A stretch of DNA of 64,000 nt from Xenophilus aerolatus (GCA_030418545.1 QAIB01000001.1:124001-188000); one strand, 5' to 3'. Numbered from the stretch's first letter, positions 9,212 to 18,569 are shown. Notes: generated from the letters alone by a model not told the origin. Numbers and translations are program-made.

Positions 9212-10054
9212 TCAGCCGGGCGCCTGTGCCTGCGGGCAGTGCACCTGCAGCAGCTCCCGCTCCGCCAGCGTGGCGCCGATGCGCACCGCGCTGAGGCAAC
9301 CGCCCCAGACGCAGCCCGTGTCGGTAGACAGCAGGTCCGGCCGCGACAGCCATCCCAGCGTCGACCAGTGGCCGAAGGCGACCACCGCATCGGCCGTGCG
9401 GCGGCCCGGCACGTCGAACCAGGGCAGGTAGCCCTCGGGCGCCTCGCCGGCGCCGTCCTTGGTCTCGAACTCCATCTCGCCTTCGGCGCTGCAGAAGCGA
9501 AGGCGGGTGAGGGCATTGACGATCACGCGCAGGCGGGCGCTGCCGGTGAGGGCCTCGTCCCAGCGCGCCGGTTCGTTGCCGTACATCTCGCGCAGGAAGC
9601 TGCCGAGCGCGGGGCCGCGCAGCACGGCCTCGAGCTCGGCCGCGCAGGCCATCGTCGTCGCCACGTCCCAGCTCGGCAGCACGCCGGCGTGCACCATGAG
9701 CAGGTCCTGCCCGCCGATGCGCCGGTGCAGCGCCATGGATTGCGCGCGCAGCCAGTCGAGCAGCGCGGCGCGGTCGGGCGCGTCGAGGATCGGCCCCAGC
9801 GTGTCGCGGCGGCCCGGCTTGCGCACGCCGTGCGCCACGCCCAGCAGGTGCAGGTCGTGGTTGCCAAGCAGGCTCTGCGCGGCACCACCCAGCGCCTGCA
9901 CGCGGCGCAGCACGGCCAGCGAAGCGGGGCCGCGGTTGACCAGGTCGCCGAGCAGCACCAGCTGGTCGCGGCTGGGGGAGAAGGCGATCTCGCCCAGCAG
10001 GCGGCCCAGTGCGTCATCGCAGCCCTGCACGTCGCCGATGAGATAGAGTGACAT
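9212..10054 (-). CDS. apaH: Symmetrical bis(5'-nucleosyl)-tetraphosphatase
   Basis: This 280-residue enzyme hydrolyses Ap4A symmetrically to two ADP and so controls dinucleoside polyphosphates. The metallophosphatase motifs are in order: MSLYLIGDVQGCDDALGRLL, then VLLGDLVNRGPAS, LLGNHDLHLLG and MVHAGVLPSWD. The frame is open far upstream, but only the ATG at 10054 gives the family start. It is divergent from the CNNM/CorC gene, with 24 bp between the starts. The C-terminus is slightly extended relative to the E. coli protein as I recall it. Confidence 0.94.
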   Translation of the reverse strand: MSLYLIGDVQGCDDALGRLLGEIAFSPSRDQLVLLGDLVNRGPASLAVLRRVQALGGAAQSLLGNHDLHLLGVAHGVRKPGRRDTLGPILDAPDRAALLDWLRAQSMALHRRIGGQDLLMVHAGVLPSWDVATTMACAAELEAVLRGPALGSFLREMYGNEPARWDEALTGSARLRVIVNALTRLRFCSAEGEMEFETKDGAGEAPEGYLPWFDVPGRRTADAVVAFGHWSTLGWLSRPDLLSTDTGCVWGGCLSAVRIGATLAERELLQVHCPQAQAPG

Positions 10055-10078
10055 TCCCTCATTCTCTTCCCGCCCTCG

Positions 10079-11404
10079 ATGGACGTTCTTCTGTTGGCGT
10101 TGCTGACGACGTGCAATGCCTTGTTCGCGATGTCCGAAATGGCGCTGGCCACCAGCCGGCGCGCCCGCCTTGCCGCCCTGGCCGAAACCGGCGATGCCGG
10201 CGCCGTCGCCGCCCTCAAGCTGATGGAGTCGCCGACGCAGTTCCTGTCGACGGTGCAGATCGGCATCACCTCCATCGGCATGCTCAGCGGCATCGTGGGC
10301 GAGGCCGCCTTCGCCGGGCCGCTGGCCGTCTGGATGGAGGCGCACGGGATGGGAGCGGGCACCGCGAGCGTGGTGTCGACGGCGCTCGTGGTCACGGCCA
10401 TCACCTTCTTCACCATCATCTTCGGCGAGCTGGTGCCCAAGCGCATCGGGCAGCTGTATCCCGAGCCGGTGTCGCGCTGGATCGCGCGGCCCATGAGGAT
10501 GCTGGCCAAGGTCGCCAAGCCCTTCGTGTGGCTGCTCTCGGGCGCCACGGCCACGGTGCTCAAGCTGCTGCGCATCGACTCGTCGGCGGCGCGGGCCGTG
10601 ACCGAGGAGGAGATCTCCGCCAGCCTGGAGGAGGGCGTGGACGCCGGCGTCATCGAGCTGCACGAGCACCAGATGGTGCGCAACGTGTTCCACCTCGACG
10701 AGCGGCGCCTGTCGTCGCTCATGGTGCCGCGCGCCGACATCGAATGGATGCAGGCCAGTTTCACCGTGGCCGACGCGCTCGACAAGGTGGCCGCCGCCGC
10801 GGCGCTCAACCTCGTGCATTCCTGGTACCCGGTGTGCCGCAACTCGCTGGACGACGTTGTCGGCGTGATCAGCGTGGCGCGCCTGCTGCAGCTGGGCCGC
10901 GGCCACGAGGGCACGATCGAATCGGCGGTGCAGACCGCGTCCTTCGTGCCCGAGACGCTGACCGGCCTCGAACTGCTCGAACAGTTCCGCGCCCGTGCCG
11001 GGCGGCTGGTGTTCGTGGTCGACGAATATGGCGTGGTGCAGGGCCTGATGACGCCGCGCGACCTGCTCGAAGCCATCACCGGCGAACTGCAGCCCGGTAT
11101 GGCGGCCGACGCCTGGGCCACGCCGGGAGAAGACGGCAGCTGGGAACTCGACGGGCTCATGCCGGTGTCGGAGTTGCGTGCGCGCCTGGCGATTCGTGAA
11201 CTGCCCGACGAGGAGCGCGGCCGCTACAACACCGTGGCCGGCCTGCTGATGTCGGTGTCGGGCCACCTGCCCGAGGTCGGCGAGCGCATCGACTGCGCGG
11301 GCTGGCAGTTCGAGGTGCTGGCGCTCGACGGCCGCCGCATCGACCGCGTGCGGGCGCGGGCGCTGGAGGAGCCGGCCGAGGCCGGGCTGTCGACGCAGGA
11401 CTGA
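10079..11404 (+). CDS. CNNM/CorC-family membrane protein (hemolysin-related)
   Basis: This 441-residue protein has an N-terminal CNNM (DUF21) transmembrane domain, about residues 1-185, with FGELVPKRIGQLYPE. A pair of CBS domains follows around residues 200-330 (VPRADIEWMQ...VVDEYGVVQGLMTPRDLLEA). A CorC_HlyC domain (about 350-430) ends it. Relatives are linked to magnesium/cobalt export or tolerance; the hemolysin label is historical. It would sit in the inner membrane with CBS domains in the cytoplasm. A strong inverted repeat follows the stop. Confidence 0.9.
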   Translation: MDVLLLALLTTCNALFAMSEMALATSRRARLAALAETGDAGAVAALKLMESPTQFLSTVQIGITSIGMLSGIVGEAAFAGPLAVWMEAHGMGAGTASVVSTALVVTAITFFTIIFGELVPKRIGQLYPEPVSRWIARPMRMLAKVAKPFVWLLSGATATVLKLLRIDSSAARAVTEEEISASLEEGVDAGVIELHEHQMVRNVFHLDERRLSSLMVPRADIEWMQASFTVADALDKVAAAAALNLVHSWYPVCRNSLDDVVGVISVARLLQLGRGHEGTIESAVQTASFVPETLTGLELLEQFRARAGRLVFVVDEYGVVQGLMTPRDLLEAITGELQPGMAADAWATPGEDGSWELDGLMPVSELRARLAIRELPDEERGRYNTVAGLLMSVSGHLPEVGERIDCAGWQFEVLALDGRRIDRVRARALEEPAEAGLSTQD

Positions 11405-11430
11405 AGCAGGCAGCCTTCGATCATTCGGAA

Positions 11431-11497
11431 CCGTTCGGGCTGAGCCTGTCGAAGCCCTGCACCGCGCTTCGACAGGCTCAGCCTGAACGGGTTTTGT
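11431..11497 (+). terminator. 24-bp inverted repeat, likely bidirectional terminator
   Basis: Arms 11431-11454 and 11467-11490 are complementary at 23 of 24 positions around a 12-nt loop and are followed by GTTTTGTTG. The core GACAGGCTCAGC resembles a repeat seen in many proteobacterial intergenic spaces. It lies between the convergent corC-like and nuclease genes. Confidence 0.7.
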
Positions 11498-11519
11498 TGT
11501 CGAATGCCCGTGGAGCGCA

Positions 11520-12035
11520 TCAGGGTGCCGCGGCGACGTCGGCGTGGCGCGGATGCGTCCGCCGCCACTGCCAGGGCGGCGTGGCGGCCGAACCGTCACG
11601 CCAGAGCCCGCGACGGGCCTCGCGGGCGTCCTCCTCGGCCGCGGCGTAGCGCGCGCGCTCGTCGGCCGTCTGGGCCGATGCGAAATGCCGGTACCACCAT
11701 GCCTGACCCGCAGCGACCAGCGCCAGTCCGGCATCGACCGCGGGCGGCGCGTCGGGCGTCTCGGCCGGCGCCACCCACACCTGGCACACGCGGCGCTCGA
11801 AGCGGTCCGTGTCCACGCAGGCCAGGCGCACGGGCCGGCGGGCGACCAGCGAGGACAGAACCTGCCGCGCGCGTCGGCCGTAGGGCTGCCCGTGCTCCGG
11901 GGCGTCGACGGCATGCAGCCGCACGGTGACGACCTCCTGCTTGGCGCCGCGGCCCGCGTCGCAGCGGGCGCGCAGCGTGTCGCCGTCCTGGACGGTCAGT
12001 ACGGTGCAGAGGAGAAGGGTGGCGGCCAGTGGCAT
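11520..12035 (-). CDS. Thermonuclease (SNase-like) family protein
   Basis: This 171-residue product starts MPLAATLLLCTVLTVQDGDT, where the hydrophobic start may be a short signal peptide. The SNase fold signatures are VQDGDTLRARC, VRLHAVDAPEHGQPYG (catalytic Arg/Asp region), DRFERRVCQVWVA and AGQAWWYRHFA. The tail DAREARRGLW is typical. The start at 12035 was chosen because it puts the hydrophobic segment at the N-terminus. It should cleave nucleic acids in the periplasm or outside, but activity is inferred from family only. Confidence 0.85.
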   Translation of the reverse strand: MPLAATLLLCTVLTVQDGDTLRARCDAGRGAKQEVVTVRLHAVDAPEHGQPYGRRARQVLSSLVARRPVRLACVDTDRFERRVCQVWVAPAETPDAPPAVDAGLALVAAGQAWWYRHFASAQTADERARYAAAEEDAREARRGLWRDGSAATPPWQWRRTHPRHADVAAAP

Positions 12036-12226
12036 GGAAGGGAGGCTCTGGGGTGCGGGATGCCTGTGGCTACACTCGTGCGCCCATGGCGCCGCGCGTC
12101 GATCGCCCACGGGCGCGCGCGTCGCGGCCCCGGAGTATCGCGGCGCAATGCGCCGCTTCGGCCCCGGTTGCAGCCCGTTTCGCTTCGGCCCGGCTGCACC
12201 TCACCCCTGTACGGAGACATCCCCCC

Positions 12227-13366
12227 ATGCCCGGTCTGCTTCCCGACATCGATCCCGATGGCCTGCTCGAGTTCTCGGTCGTCTACACCGACCGCGCGCT
12301 CAACCACATGTCCAAGCGCTTCACCGGCGTCATGCAGGACATCCTGGCCATGCTCAAGGAGGTCTACCACGCCCACACCGCGGTCCTCGTGCCGGGCAGT
12401 GGCACCTTCGGCATGGAAGCCGTCGCGCGCCAGTTCGCCAACAAGGAGAAGGTGCTGATCATCCGCAACGGCTGGTTCAGCTACCGCTGGAGCCAGATCT
12501 TCGACGCCGGTGGCCTCGGCGGCGGCGCCGTCGTCTGCAAGGCCCGCAAGCAGGGCGAGGGGCCACAGGCCCCCTGGGCACCGTGCCCGGCCGAGGAAGT
12601 CGCGGCTGCGATCCGCGCCGAGAAGCCCAAGGTCGTCTTCGCGCCGCATGTGGAGACCGCCAGCGGCATCCTGCTGCCCGACGACTACCTGCGCACCGTG
12701 AGCGCCGCGGCGCACGAGGTGGGGGCGCTGTTCGTGCTCGACTGCGTCGCCTCCGGTGCGATGTGGGTCGACATGCAGGCCACCGGCGTCGACGTGCTCA
12801 TCAGCGCGCCGCAGAAGGGCTGGAGCGGCTCGCCTTGCTGCGCCATGGTCATGCTGAGCGAACGCGCACGGCAGGCCATCGAAGGCACGACCAGCAGCAG
12901 CTTCTCGTGCGACCTGAAGAAGTGGATGCAGATCGCCGAGGGCTACGAGAAGGGCCAGCACGCCTACCACACCACCATGCCGACCGACGCACTCGTGCGC
13001 CTGCGCGACGTGATGCGCGAGACGCGCGAGTGGGGCTTCGCGCCGGTGAAGGCCGCGCAGGTCGAATTGGGCCAGAAGGTGCGCGCGCTGCTCGAATCGC
13101 GCGGCTTTCCCAGCGTCGCGGCCGAGGGATTCAAGGCGCCCGGCGTGGTGGTGAGCTACACCACCGACCCTGGCATCCAGAGCGCGAAGAAGTTCATCGA
13201 GGCCGGCCTGCAGACTGCGTCCGGCGTGCCGCTGCAATGCGACGAGGGCCCGGACTTCATGAGCTTCCGCATCGGCCTCTTCGGGCTGGAGAAGTGGCAC
13301 AACGTCGACCGCACCGTCGGCCACCTCGCCACCGCCCTCGACAAGGTGGCGCCGCGCGCCGCCTGA
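12227..13366 (+). CDS. Class V aminotransferase (alanine-glyoxylate/serine-pyruvate type)
   Basis: This 379-residue PLP enzyme has the cofactor lysine at K197 within SAPQKGWSGSP. Other fold-type-I signatures are VPGSGTFGMEAV near residue 50, FAPHVETASGILLPDDYL, and FVLDCVASGAMWVDM with the PLP-contacting aspartate. Relatives move amino groups between alanine or serine and glyoxylate or other oxo acids. An in-frame ATG at 12086 exists, but its 47 extra residues are Arg/Ala-rich and unlike the family. The partner substrates are not certain. Confidence 0.87.
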   Translation: MPGLLPDIDPDGLLEFSVVYTDRALNHMSKRFTGVMQDILAMLKEVYHAHTAVLVPGSGTFGMEAVARQFANKEKVLIIRNGWFSYRWSQIFDAGGLGGGAVVCKARKQGEGPQAPWAPCPAEEVAAAIRAEKPKVVFAPHVETASGILLPDDYLRTVSAAAHEVGALFVLDCVASGAMWVDMQATGVDVLISAPQKGWSGSPCCAMVMLSERARQAIEGTTSSSFSCDLKKWMQIAEGYEKGQHAYHTTMPTDALVRLRDVMRETREWGFAPVKAAQVELGQKVRALLESRGFPSVAAEGFKAPGVVVSYTTDPGIQSAKKFIEAGLQTASGVPLQCDEGPDFMSFRIGLFGLEKWHNVDRTVGHLATALDKVAPRAA

Positions 13367-13385
13367 GCCAAACGCGCGGCGCCAG

Positions 13386-14000
13386 CTAGCGCCGCGTGAA
13401 CACCAGCAGCAGGTTGTTGGCCGGCATCGCGATGCGCTCGGCCAGCGACAGGCCGGCCGCGTCGGCGCAGGCCGCCACGGCGCCCAGCGTGCGCAGGCCC
13501 CATGCCGCGTTGCGCCGGCGCAGGTCGGCATCGAAGGCCGCATTGCTCGGCGCCAGCGCTTCGCCGTCGACGACGAAGGGCCCGTACACCACCAGCCGGG
13601 CACCCGGTCGCAGCACCCGCCCGGCGCCCCGCATCAGGCCCTCGGTGGCGTCCCAGGGCGAGATGTGGACCATGTTGGCGACGTAGACCAGGTCCAGGGA
13701 GGCCGAGGGCATGCGCCAGTCGGCCTCGCGCACGTCCAAGGCCACCGGGGCGGCCACGTTCGGCAGCCCGGCGCAACGCGCGGCGATCACCGCGTGCATC
13801 GCTGCCTCGGGTTCGGTGGGCTGCCATTGCCAGCCGGGCAGGGCGGCGGCGAAATGCGCTGCGTGCTGGCCCGTGCCGGCCGCCACTTCCAGCGCATGAC
13901 CGGTCGGCGGCAAGCGCAGCAGCAGTTCGGCCAGGATGGGCGCCTTGTTGCGCTCGGAGGCTGGGCTGGTGGGCAACGTGGGGGTGCTGGCAGTCGTCAT
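13386..14000 (-). CDS. DUF938 family SAM-dependent methyltransferase-like protein
   Basis: A 204-residue class I methyltransferase-like protein. The SAM-binding glycine motif is ALEVAAGTGQHAAHFA near residues 38-52, preceded by NKAPILAELLLR, which marks the DUF938 family. YVANMVHISPWDATEGLM and YGPFVVDGEA follow in the usual places. The protein ends NNLLLVFTRR. It converges with the aminotransferase. Family function is unknown, so only the fold is claimed. Confidence 0.85.
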   Translation of the reverse strand: MTTASTPTLPTSPASERNKAPILAELLLRLPPTGHALEVAAGTGQHAAHFAAALPGWQWQPTEPEAAMHAVIAARCAGLPNVAAPVALDVREADWRMPSASLDLVYVANMVHISPWDATEGLMRGAGRVLRPGARLVVYGPFVVDGEALAPSNAAFDADLRRRNAAWGLRTLGAVAACADAAGLSLAERIAMPANNLLLVFTRR

Positions 14001-14024
14001 CGGGTCGGGGTCCGGGAAGGAACT

Positions 14025-16376
14025 CTACAGTTCGAGGTACCTGGACGCCGAGTAGCGCTCTTCCGCATGTGCAGGGCCGAACTCGTGCCGGGGCAAACCG
14101 ATGAAGAAGCTGGTGCCCGCCCCGGGTGCGCTCCAGCCTTCCAGCCAGCCGCGGTGGCGCTGAACCACGGCTCGCACCACCGCCATCCCCAGACCGCGCG
14201 GTTTGACCTTGGCGGTGATCTCGTCGGTCTTGCCGGTGTTGCCGAGCCCCGATCGCGCCCGACCGGTGCGCAGGGTCTCCAGCGTGTCCACATCCATGCC
14301 CTCGCCTTCGTCATGGACCGAAAAGATCACCTCTCGCGCCGTGCTCGCCAGGCACAGGCCCAGGGTGCTGTTGGGCGGGCTGTGGCGCAAGGCATTGCTC
14401 AACAGATTGACAAGCGCGCGTGTCAGCAAGGCGCCATCCGCGTGGACATACACCTCGTCATCGCCGATCCTGATGTCGACAGCGATGCTCTTGGCATTGG
14501 CGTAGGGCCACACCTGGTCGACCGCTTCCTGAGCGACCGATGCGGCGTGCACTTCTGCAAGCACGTAGTTGCCCGATTCGGCATGGCTGAGGTCCATGAA
14601 GCCTTCGGACAATTCGAGCGTGCGCTCGACTTCACGGGTGATCGAGTCGAGCAGCCGCTGCACCGACGGCTCCGCGTTCCGACCTTGATGGAGGGCCAGC
14701 AGGCTGAGGATGTTGACCTGCGGGCTGCGCAAGTCGTGCGACAGAAAGCGCAGCCAGAGTGCTCGTTCCTGCTCGGATTTTTTCTCCATCGTGAGCTCAC
14801 GCATCACCCCGATCCATCCGCTGGTCTCTTGCTGGTCGGTGAAGGCCGCCGCGCGCAGGTTGAAGATGCGGCCGGTTTTGGTCGTGTATTCCGCTTCGCT
14901 GTTCCAGCCCTGCAAGGCATCGGCCGGTGGATTGCGCTGGAAACCCTTCAGAAGTTCGGGCAGGTGCACTCCCGCCAGAGGGTCCTCGGCTTCGGAGCCC
15001 CCGTCGGGTTCTGCGCCCTCGACCAGGAGACTCCAGCTGGCCGCATTGCTTCGATGGATCTTCCCTTCCTCATTGCACACCACGGCTGCGACCGGCAGTT
15101 CCCGAAGCCCGGCACTGAGAAAGGACTGCAGCGATGCGAGCCGGCTGATCGCGATGTCCAGATCCCGTGTCTGATCGCCCACGGCGTCGACGTGGGGACG
15201 TGGCACGAACGCCGCAGGAGGATAGGGGCCGATCGGTATCGCGTTGAGTCGGGCGACCCGGTCCTGCAAATAGGCGGCGACGAGGGCCAGGCGCCTCCAG
15301 CTCCACAGAACGTAGGCGCTCAACACGCCGACCACGGGCGCCGCCGGAGGAAGCCAAAGGTTGAACCGGGTCAGCGCCAGATAGCTAAACAGCGAAACCC
15401 CGACCATCGTGGCAGCCGCACCTGCAAAGCCGTGTCTTCCGAGTTTGAAGAAAAGAAAAATCACGAAAACGATGGGCATGGTCACCCATCCATAGCGGTG
15501 GACCGAAGGCAGGTCGGCGATGGTCGATCCATCGCGCAGGGCAGTGATGGCATTGGCATGCAGCTCGACGCTGTCGAGCCTTTCACCGGCCTTCAACCCG
15601 GCGACCGCCCAGCTGTGATCCAGTCCGGTATTGGACTCCGGCCCGACGAAGATGTCCTTGCCCCGCAGGAATTCATCGGATACTGCGCCAAGGAGAACGC
15701 TGACGTACGGAACACTGCGGTAGGTGCCCGAGGGCCCGCTCACCGGAAAACCGAACTCGCCCTGGGCCTTCCAACCATGCCTCAGTTTGCTCGCCGACTT
15801 TTCTGCGGTCCTGGCGTCCTGCTTGTTCCCAAGCAAAGCCAGCCCGACATACGGCTCGAGAGCGCCCGGCGGCCCTTCGAACCTGTACATCCTGCGAACC
15901 ACCCGATCGTCGTCGACCGTGACACTGGCGTGCCCCATCCCCGCGGCATTCCTGGCCAGGACCGGTTCGGGCGGCACCAAGGTCGAGTCGAACTGCGGAT
16001 CCTCGTGCGGGCGCATGGGCAGGAAGACCGGCACGCCCTGCATCGCCCTGGCCAGCTTGGCGTTGTCGGCGGGTGGCCCCGGCGCATCCATGAAGATGTC
16101 CAGAAACACGGACCTGGGGGCGTGTGGCTCCAGCTGTTGCAACAGGGTGGCATGCCACGATCTCGGCCAGGGCCAGGGCCCCAGCTCCTCCAGGCTGCGA
16201 TGGTCGATGGAGACGATGAGAATGTCCTTCGACGGCGCAGGGCGCATGGAGGCCACCAGCCTGTCGTAGATGACCTCGTCCAGATTCTTCAGCCCGGGAC
16301 GGTCTGACAACCACCCGATCGCCACCGGAACCGCGAAAGCCAGGATGGTGCACTCGATGATGAGCTTCCTGCGCAT
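14025..16376 (-). CDS. CHASE2-domain sensor histidine kinase
   Basis: A 783-residue membrane kinase. One helix (about 5-23) is followed by a periplasmic CHASE2 domain to about residue 330 (ISDHRSLEELGPWPWPRS-like region; FLDIFMDAPG). Three close transmembrane helices (about 335-400) come next, then a PAS-like segment. The phospho-acceptor box is FLSHDLRSPQVN with His near 546, and the ATPase domain has NLLSNALRHS and GLGMAVVRAVVQRHRG. The ATG at 16376 begins one base after the FecR-protein stop, which fixes the start and implies coupled translation. It probably phosphorylates the regulator encoded first in this operon. Confidence 0.9.
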   Translation of the reverse strand: MRRKLIIECTILAFAVPVAIGWLSDRPGLKNLDEVIYDRLVASMRPAPSKDILIVSIDHRSLEELGPWPWPRSWHATLLQQLEPHAPRSVFLDIFMDAPGPPADNAKLARAMQGVPVFLPMRPHEDPQFDSTLVPPEPVLARNAAGMGHASVTVDDDRVVRRMYRFEGPPGALEPYVGLALLGNKQDARTAEKSASKLRHGWKAQGEFGFPVSGPSGTYRSVPYVSVLLGAVSDEFLRGKDIFVGPESNTGLDHSWAVAGLKAGERLDSVELHANAITALRDGSTIADLPSVHRYGWVTMPIVFVIFLFFKLGRHGFAGAAATMVGVSLFSYLALTRFNLWLPPAAPVVGVLSAYVLWSWRRLALVAAYLQDRVARLNAIPIGPYPPAAFVPRPHVDAVGDQTRDLDIAISRLASLQSFLSAGLRELPVAAVVCNEEGKIHRSNAASWSLLVEGAEPDGGSEAEDPLAGVHLPELLKGFQRNPPADALQGWNSEAEYTTKTGRIFNLRAAAFTDQQETSGWIGVMRELTMEKKSEQERALWLRFLSHDLRSPQVNILSLLALHQGRNAEPSVQRLLDSITREVERTLELSEGFMDLSHAESGNYVLAEVHAASVAQEAVDQVWPYANAKSIAVDIRIGDDEVYVHADGALLTRALVNLLSNALRHSPPNSTLGLCLASTAREVIFSVHDEGEGMDVDTLETLRTGRARSGLGNTGKTDEITAKVKPRGLGMAVVRAVVQRHRGWLEGWSAPGAGTSFFIGLPRHEFGPAHAEERYSASRYLEL

Positions 16377-16377
16377 G

Positions 16378-17613
16378 TCATTGGTCCGGAACGCGGAATG
16401 ATCCGCTCGCAATCACCGAGCCCTGCGATCCGACGCGCCATTGGTAGAGGCCCGCCCCCGGGAACGGGCCGACGACGGCATGGCCTCCTGCCATCGTGGA
16501 CGCGGCAATCACGTTTCGAAAATCGCTGTCCAGTGCCACCTCCGCGACATACTCCCGGCCGGTGGCCGAAGGCCAGTCAAGCAGCACGGACCGGTCCGCC
16601 CGGACGCTCGCACGAGGTCTGATCTCGGGGGTTTGCCGGACATAGATGGGTACGTCCGCGGGAACACCTTCGAGGCCCGCCGCATCGATGGCGGTCACCC
16701 GTGAGTGGTAGAAGCCCCAAGGCAGCTCCGGCAGTTGGAAGGTCGGCATGTCGCTGCGCGCCTCATAAAGCAGCTGCAGCAGCCTCTCGTCGCGCGCCAG
16801 CTGCAACCGATAGCTCACTCCGCCCGGCACCGGCTCTGCCGTGACTGTCCTGTGTTCGGCATCGCTGCCGACCGAAGCGGCGGCCGGCAGCAACTCTTCT
16901 GCCTTCAGGAAGGCGGAACCCAGAAGCGAGCCCTGGCCACCCGGCAGGGAGAGTCGATCCGCATCCCGCCGTGTTCCTGCATTCTCAACCCGGACGAGGC
17001 CTTCCAGCACCTCCGCGGTGGAGATTCCCGATTCGTCGCGCACACGGAAGTGCGTCCCCCTCACGCCGACGCCTGCGGTCCTGGTGCGTACCTCGAAGCC
17101 CCTGGCGCCCTGTTTCGTGATGTACGACTCGACCCGCCCCGACAGCAGTTCGAATCTGATGCCTCTGGACGCACTCTCGACCAGTCGGATCGCACTGCTC
17201 GAAGGAAGCACCATGCGGCTGCCGTCGGACAAGGCCAGGCACAGGAAGGAGTCGGGCGCGGTGACGATCAAATCGCCTTCGCGGACTTGCGTCCCGACTT
17301 GAAGTGCGGTCTGTTCGCCCTGGGCTGGCGTGATCCACGCGGAGCCGTTCAGTTCCACCACCGAGATCTTCAGCCTCGGCTGCCGACTCGCCAACTGCAG
17401 TACCTGGCCCGGCTGGAGCTGCTCCGGAACGGCGATGCCGTTTCTCTTCTGAAGCTCGATCCAGCGTACGGGCGACTGCAGACGCTCACGCGCGATGTTC
17501 CACAGCGTGTCCCCGGGTTTCACGGCGTGTGAGCGCGCGGTCTGACACGATGCCGCCGCGCACCACAGGACCGCCGTCGTGAAGGCCAGCGCCTTGGCGG
17601 CCGGGCTACTCAC
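16378..17613 (-). CDS. LysM-FecR domain periplasmic protein
   Basis: A 411-residue exported protein with a signal peptide ending near CAAASCQTARS. LysM is at about 28-75 (HAVKPGDTLWNIARERLQ), binding peptidoglycan in the family. FecR is at about 105-205 (GTQVREGDLIVTAPDSFLCL...TAGVGVRGTHFRVRDE). The C-terminal 170 residues look like two beta-sandwich repeats. It overlaps the regulator gene by 8 bp and abuts the kinase. Placement between regulator and CHASE2 kinase suggests a cell-wall-linked sensing partner, which is inferred. The GVRGTHF signature is clear. Confidence 0.88.
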   Translation of the reverse strand: MSSPAAKALAFTTAVLWCAAASCQTARSHAVKPGDTLWNIARERLQSPVRWIELQKRNGIAVPEQLQPGQVLQLASRQPRLKISVVELNGSAWITPAQGEQTALQVGTQVREGDLIVTAPDSFLCLALSDGSRMVLPSSSAIRLVESASRGIRFELLSGRVESYITKQGARGFEVRTRTAGVGVRGTHFRVRDESGISTAEVLEGLVRVENAGTRRDADRLSLPGGQGSLLGSAFLKAEELLPAAASVGSDAEHRTVTAEPVPGGVSYRLQLARDERLLQLLYEARSDMPTFQLPELPWGFYHSRVTAIDAAGLEGVPADVPIYVRQTPEIRPRASVRADRSVLLDWPSATGREYVAEVALDSDFRNVIAASTMAGGHAVVGPFPGAGLYQWRVGSQGSVIASGSFRVPDQ

Positions 17614-18355
17614 CGTCTGGATCCTGCGTTGCCCGGGGGAGCAGTTGCAGGCGATATCCGTGGCCGTAGACCGTCTGCAGTTGCACGCCTCGCTCGTGGC
17701 TCAGTCCCAGCTTCGCGCGCAGCCGGTAGATGTGGTTGTCCAGCAGGCGCGTCGTCATGTCGGCGACCGAGTAGCCCAGCGAGTCGAGCAGGTGCGTGCG
17801 GGAAATCAGTTTGCCCGCGTTTCTGAACAGGCCGAGCGCCAACCGGAACTCCCTTTCCGACAAGGTGCAGCGAAGCGCATGGTCGGAGCACCCGGGGTTG
17901 TCGTAGGTGGCCTCCATCGTGTGGTGGTTGAACAACCAGTCACCGAAGCTCTCCAGCCCGGTGGATTGGCCCGCCAGCTTTCTCATCAGCAGACGACGCA
18001 CGCGCGCAGCGAGCTCCACGGCTCGGAACGGTTTGATGACGTAGTCGTCCGCACCCATTCCCAGTGCGTCGGCCACGTCCTTCTCGGACGAGCGTGAACT
18101 CAGCATCAGCACCGGCACCTCGTCCACGCGGTGCTGTCGAAGCCAGCGCAGGATTTCGGCCCCGTCGAGGTCGGGCACGTTCCAGTCCAGCACGAGCAGA
18201 TCGAAGGTGTCGTAGCGCAGTTGCCGCCGAAGCGCATCGCCGCTGCCGAAGGGCAGGCATTCGAGCTTCTGGTCTGCGGGCGCCCAGTGCTGCGTGATCG
18301 CCTGGATGGCGTGGCTCAGTTGGGCGGGCTCGTCGTCGAGGACTGCGATGCGCAT
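17606..18355 (-). CDS. OmpR/PhoB-family response regulator
   Basis: A 249-residue two-domain regulator. The receiver has the acidic pair D7/D8 in VLDDEPAQ, the phospho-acceptor D57 in LVLDWNVPDLDG, a conserved SS at LMLSSRSSEKD, and K in DDYVIKPFRA. The C-terminal winged helix has SEREFRLALGLFRNAGKLISR and DNHIYRLRAKLGL. It is first in a three-gene operon with the FecR-LysM protein and CHASE2 kinase. It is divergent from the trimeric autotransporter, its most likely target. Confidence 0.92.
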   Translation of the reverse strand: MRIAVLDDEPAQLSHAIQAITQHWAPADQKLECLPFGSGDALRRQLRYDTFDLLVLDWNVPDLDGAEILRWLRQHRVDEVPVLMLSSRSSEKDVADALGMGADDYVIKPFRAVELAARVRRLLMRKLAGQSTGLESFGDWLFNHHTMEATYDNPGCSDHALRCTLSEREFRLALGLFRNAGKLISRTHLLDSLGYSVADMTTRLLDNHIYRLRAKLGLSHERGVQLQTVYGHGYRLQLLPRATQDPDGE

Positions 18356-18569
18356 ACGAATGAGGGGTTTGGGAGGGTTCGCCGATTAAATCGAAGGTTC
18401 TCGGTTCCGCGTGTGACTTTTGACATTAATTGACGCTCGGCGAGCTGCGGAATCTCCCAGATCCTTTCATTTACTACTTTTTGGTAGCACGCCGACGCAC
18501 CATCCGCTCCCGCTAGCGATCACCGGTCGCACGGTCTAAGGGCGCCGACGCCCCAGTCAAGAAGGATGA
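18356..18569. promoter_or_regulatory. Divergent regulatory region between response regulator and adhesin
   Basis: The 214-bp spacer is clearly less GC-rich than its neighbours. It holds two direct TTGAC repeats at 18420 and 18430, spaced 10 bp as in many OmpR-family sites, and a CTACTTTTTGGTAG palindrome near 18473. A ribosome site (AAGAAGGA) precedes the adhesin start. Operator roles are inferred. Confidence 0.4.

Noticed and set aside
12086-12226. An earlier in-frame ATG for the class V aminotransferase
   Set aside because: The 47 extra residues are Arg/Ala-rich with no family match, and MPGLLPDIDPD at 12227 fits the enzyme start.
13665-16307. An 880-residue frame antisense to the CHASE2 kinase
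   Set aside because: It has no family motif, while the minus strand gives a full kinase.
18470-18487. The palindrome CTACTTTTTGGTAG as a seventh copy of the dispersed repeat
   Set aside because: The stem is similar but the GC-rich block and CCCGATT tail are missing, so it is not counted.
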